DNA from: Candidatus Mesenet endosymbiont of Phosphuga atrata
GTDB taxonomy: Bacteria > Pseudomonadota > Alphaproteobacteria > Rickettsiales > Anaplasmataceae
Direction: 5' to 3'
DNA length: 64,000 nt
Assembly (NCBI RefSeq): GCF_964020175.1
Contig: NZ_OZ026541.1
Location: forward strand, 1-64,000
In this document: positions 62,001 to 64,000 of the stretch, piece after piece
How the letters are laid out: the number at the start of each line of letters is the position of its first letter
Numbering within the stretch: the stretch's first letter is position 1
Program-made: the position numbers and the translations under genes
The notes under the pieces: model-generated
Seen by the model: only the letters and a program-made list of their open reading frames with translations
Database searches by the model: none
What the model was told of the DNA's origin: nothing

Positions 62001-62883
62001 CTTTGCAGACAGTATTGAAAATCAAAAAATAATAAAGAAGTTTCTAGAATTGTCACAAGATAAAAATGATTTGTTCAATAAACTTCTAAACAGTTCAATA
62101 TGTAAAAAAGCGCTTAAGAACATCATCTCGCCACTGCAGGATGAGTATATTTTAACAATATTAAATTCTATTTATCCAAGTGAGAATAATGATGACAAAG
62201 TAAGAAAGATACGATCGCTTTTTGATAAAATAAAAAATAAGGAAGAGGTAAAAACTGATAAAGAAACGATTAATTCTATATTAGAAGTCAGCAAAGAAAT
62301 TGCAGCAGCTCAAGCTTGGTATCATGACTCTCATAATGTAATTGGTGTTGAGTTGCCAAGGTTAAAAAATGACAATGAGATATTTTATATTAGAAATGTA
62401 GGTAATGCAGGGAAGTTTTTTTCGAATTTTCTTTACCGTAGCGATGGAAAGTTTAGTTTAAATAACGAAGAAGGAAAGGAATATAGAAAAAATTATGGTA
62501 ATGCAGGATTACAGACATTTATATTTTTCATAAAATGGTTTCCACTACTTGTAGTCTTTCCACAGATTCCATATTTGTGCACGGATAATGTAAAAATAGC
62601 GTCAGCCGTAAGTACCATTGTAATCTGCATTCCACTCATGGCTTTTGTTTTTGGTTGTCCAGAAAAATTTAGATCTATAATTTTTAATAAACAAATTTCT
62701 GCTTGTAATGAACTAGAATTTATTGCAAACAAAGAGAAAATTCCATTTATGAACGAAGCGTCTGGAATAATTAAAGATGAAATTCGCTCTAACCTGAAAA
62801 ATATAGAACCATTTACTGAAGATAACATTAAGAATGGCAATAGTAAATATACAAACCCTATAAAGATGCATTTTACAGAGTAA
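59020..62883 (+). CDS. Very large SecA/SF2-like ATPase with membrane segments, 1287 aa
   Basis: A P-loop reads LLDIATGFGKSF (Walker A, residues 76-82). Walker B is MIDEVDSATKED (D157-E158) and motif III is LSATS (185-188). A motif VI-like KIYQGYGRNRGLD (791-803) lies far downstream. The TGxGKS and DEVDS forms are closer to SecA than to common helicases. Unusually, hydrophobic segments follow the first ATPase half (about 241-260 and 290-313), and more occur near residues 945-975 and at the C-terminus (WFPLLVVFPQIPYL, STIVICIPLMAFVFG). Intact, with no stops. Function unknown; a membrane-bound remodelling or translocation motor is inference. Confidence 0.7.
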   Translation: MLDSAINTQELNLDVKGILNAAKSLFPDLGKKDSNGVIAEIKELDQKLYSIQKSVFKRMLEHIKDGQNPNILLDIATGFGKSFIQISFAGILENAKTDYRIVVPDNLISQFKNDVDKFFSGKTAEQIKSKIKGHKEFFIKNWQETRKIPKSTFLMIDEVDSATKEDLYRQRFEFLRNKCSCISLSATSQEWLYKSIEKAQGKVISISLEEKIKEMGIIPAHSINATANSVMKRTNKRSGFLPYACIIVTSYLLTLLFKIYLNSYTIEGFTYFSTLYNFYNFYLNTFIYHPIIGQISLAIIAFPIVSLVNLIVNKIADRDISGRLIANLVDVGASSPAHEDICKTEETFIYKKTDLNYKDINIQSPRGKKSLVLACNDDMIRNLNLIYRDEKNEIYKNGKLLSSSKAHDQYKLGKDFGEKYDFSYKESQRNYCIAKCREEIGRSLTKGKADELINKIDFSNTSTYSEYRVMHGIINSALLALLQKCHDDQGNRKYGDVIALNKARAEKLEDLYKDVENALKDNKGSKECIRKYLKDKGFQCDLQTEMAEGIKCVVEALETRSHIIIENWELDRKLHNMMKIGDEYQVLDDLCGEFKKITESTPGYTNFLARFKNNSSKFHNLSDDYFDDVYKTQLERYLEKEFGSEVSKSTKKIYSLLKSQDYPALYSLLKDNNLMQMRNNNERKFPLYKLREICKKNKIVFDNLGTLKIDGPFIDFDEEGNPKKYELLYKDEEGESKTHKYTSKEVTKLFTEGWIGTLVDPSKSIGFSDPTLQNVAILINENDDEINNPDKIYQGYGRNRGLDVTQQPFFRMIARKGIKLCFDVKSLMAKGVTSLLFKAREKYNKESLKTISTEISEEVIQYISNYVDNKKEKNDEFSEKEKEHIEAFTIRKLVDLYNRNDHDLKKTKKESSRILKNVKKNLISYEKNVKNQGKPSALYAVPYYIAYIFSKILYYPWTVPSYITFSLRTIGNSKVINNVASAEATYVHIVKNYTFADSIENQKIIKKFLELSQDKNDLFNKLLNSSICKKALKNIISPLQDEYILTILNSIYPSENNDDKVRKIRSLFDKIKNKEEVKTDKETINSILEVSKEIAAAQAWYHDSHNVIGVELPRLKNDNEIFYIRNVGNAGKFFSNFLYRSDGKFSLNNEEGKEYRKNYGNAGLQTFIFFIKWFPLLVVFPQIPYLCTDNVKIASAVSTIVICIPLMAFVFGCPEKFRSIIFNKQISACNELEFIANKEKIPFMNEASGIIKDEIRSNLKNIEPFTEDNIKNGNSKYTNPIKMHFTE

Positions 62884-62996
62884 GAGGGTTACTTAACAGT
62901 TAGTACTGTGTAGCAGATAGTTGTCTGATTAGAGGTTTCGAAAAGGCTGTTTGCAATTTAATCGTGCGTCATTTACCAATAGCTTTATAAGAAAAC

Positions 62997-63753
62997 TATA
63001 GTACTTTCAAAAACAAGTGATAAAGGTATAATGAAATTATTAGTATATAAAGAGATAGCTTAGATTTACTGAAAAAAGCAGTATCTTTGGTTGAAAAAGA
63101 AAGGCTGAAGTTGAGGAGCTTTTAGAAATAGGAATAGCGATGATGGCTAGAAAAGAAAGCTGTTGGTTAAAACCAGCAAAAAATGGTAATTTTATCGAAA
63201 AATAGACCCCTAGAAGAATATGTAAAAAAGCATCCAGCTGGCAGAGATGAAATTGGTTTCGGAATAAGCGCAATTTGGTACAACAGCTAAAAATCACATT
63301 AAAAAAAATTTATCAAGAGATGAAAAAGATTTATCGAAAAAATTGCCGAAATAGACCAATCGTATATATAGATGAAAGATTATATAGAGAATATGGACAA
63401 GAGGAGAGAAAATACATGCACTGGCAAAAGACGAGAACATAATAGGATGGAAGAAGATTTGTTGCACCTCTGACCTTTACTGGAGGTTGTGATAAAGAAG
63501 TACTTAATACATGGTTAGAACACTACCGGAGCTGCCTGTTAATACAACTGTAGTTATGGATAATGCAATAAAACCGCTAAAACAAGAGAATTAATTGAAA
63601 AGGCAATTTACTCTATCTTCCTCCATATTCACCAGATCTTAATCCAATTGAGCATTTTTTTTAAAGTCTAGAATTAGAAAACTGATGCACAAAACATAAA
63701 TTTAGCTATCTATCGCGCTTTCCAATAGTCCTGATTTAAAGTGAATTTACTAT
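62997..63753 (+). mobile_element. IS630-family remnant, copy 3 (A/B chimera)
   Basis: It starts with the element A end TATAGTACTTTC and ends with the element B end AGTGAATTTACTATA. The transposase runs on the plus strand in several broken frames: VSLVEKE-like start, LLVKTSKKW, ENIIGWKK, LPELPVNTTVVMDNA (second Asp block), PPYSPDLNPIEH, then B-type KSRIRKLM. The A-to-B switch lies in the last DDE motif near 63630. It retains both internal segments that are deleted separately in the copies at 1997 and 6128. It interrupts an ankyrin gene. Confidence 0.7.
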
Positions 63754-64000
63754 ACCTCTTTGCCTAAAAGCAGCTCTACAGTTTCTTTATGACCGAGTAA
63801 GGTAGCAACGAGCAAAGCTTGTCCTATATGGCTAGCATCTACCTCTTGGTTTAAAAGCAACTCTACAGTTTTTTTATGACCGTGGCCGGCAGCAGTGAAT
63901 AAAGCTTTGTCTAAAAGCAACCGTACAATTTCTTTATGATCATTTGCAGCAGCGAAGAGTAAAGCTTTTCCTTTAGAGTCAGCATCTACCCCTTTGTTTA
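63750..64000 (-). pseudogene. Ankyrin-repeat gene, 3' end cut by IS630 remnant (5' outside window)
   Basis: Read on the minus strand from the window edge, the frame gives ankyrin units: VDADSKGKALLFAAANDHKE, IVRLLLDKALFTAAGHGHKK, TVELLLNQEVDASHIGQALL, VATLLGHKETVELLLGKEV. It ends at a TAG formed by the terminal repeat of the IS (63750-63752), so the original C-terminus is lost. One unit lacks the usual residues between LLLDK and ALFTAA, pointing to an internal repeat deletion. The start and full length are beyond the window. Confidence 0.65.

Overview
The window is from the chromosome of a Wolbachia (Alphaproteobacteria, Rickettsiales), most likely an arthropod strain. The evidence is the AT-rich sequence, a 16S rRNA gene with no 23S or 5S gene beside it, several ankyrin-repeat genes, decayed insertion sequences and a prophage WO-like baseplate remnant. 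The strain was not identified. No CRISPR array or tRNA gene was seen.

Region by region. 1-5.6 kb: the end of hemE, a stand-alone DsbD-alpha-like protein, an IS graveyard (IS630, IS481 and IS5 types) that cuts off a methyltransferase gene, then psd-pssA for phosphatidylethanolamine synthesis. 5.6-12.4 kb: an accessory island with IS630 and IS256 remnants, a 1024-aa ankyrin protein, a small unknown gene, and PAAR and gpW baseplate pseudogenes broken by an IS5-type element. 12.5-16 kb: lipB, an MFS transporter and a second ankyrin gene. 16.2-18.6 kb: 16S rRNA and sdhCD. 18.6-57.5 kb: mostly housekeeping genes (ligA, mrpE-like, polyprenyl synthase, carA, thyX-mnmE, rpmI-rplT-pheS, secA, icd, cckA, rpsP, tolC, pyrF, ccmA, rpmF-plsX-fabH, ruvA, ccmC, mrp, prs-gatC, tatD, a type I secretion ABC transporter, serS), with lineage-specific unknowns between them. 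57.5-64 kb: a coiled-coil protein, a 1287-aa SecA/SF2-like ATPase with membrane segments, a chimeric IS630 remnant, and an ankyrin gene truncated by it.

How the genes fit together. psd and pssA catalyse consecutive steps. ccmA and ccmC belong to one cytochrome c heme-export machine. TolC and the PrtD-like ABC protein could form two parts of a type I secretion system. CckA and a PopZ-like (DUF2497) protein suggest that part of the alphaproteobacterial polarity and cell-cycle circuit is kept. rpmF, plsX and fabH form a ribosome/lipid operon.

The most unusual items are the 1287-aa membrane-anchored ATPase with its upstream coiled-coil neighbour, a two-member paralogous membrane coiled-coil family sharing an LSYPFLIQH motif, a short-repeat protein at 45.9 kb, an exported acidic ankyrin-like protein at 50 kb, and three IS630 copies whose internal deletions can be traced to an 8-bp direct repeat. 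All calls come from reading the sequence; no database search was run.
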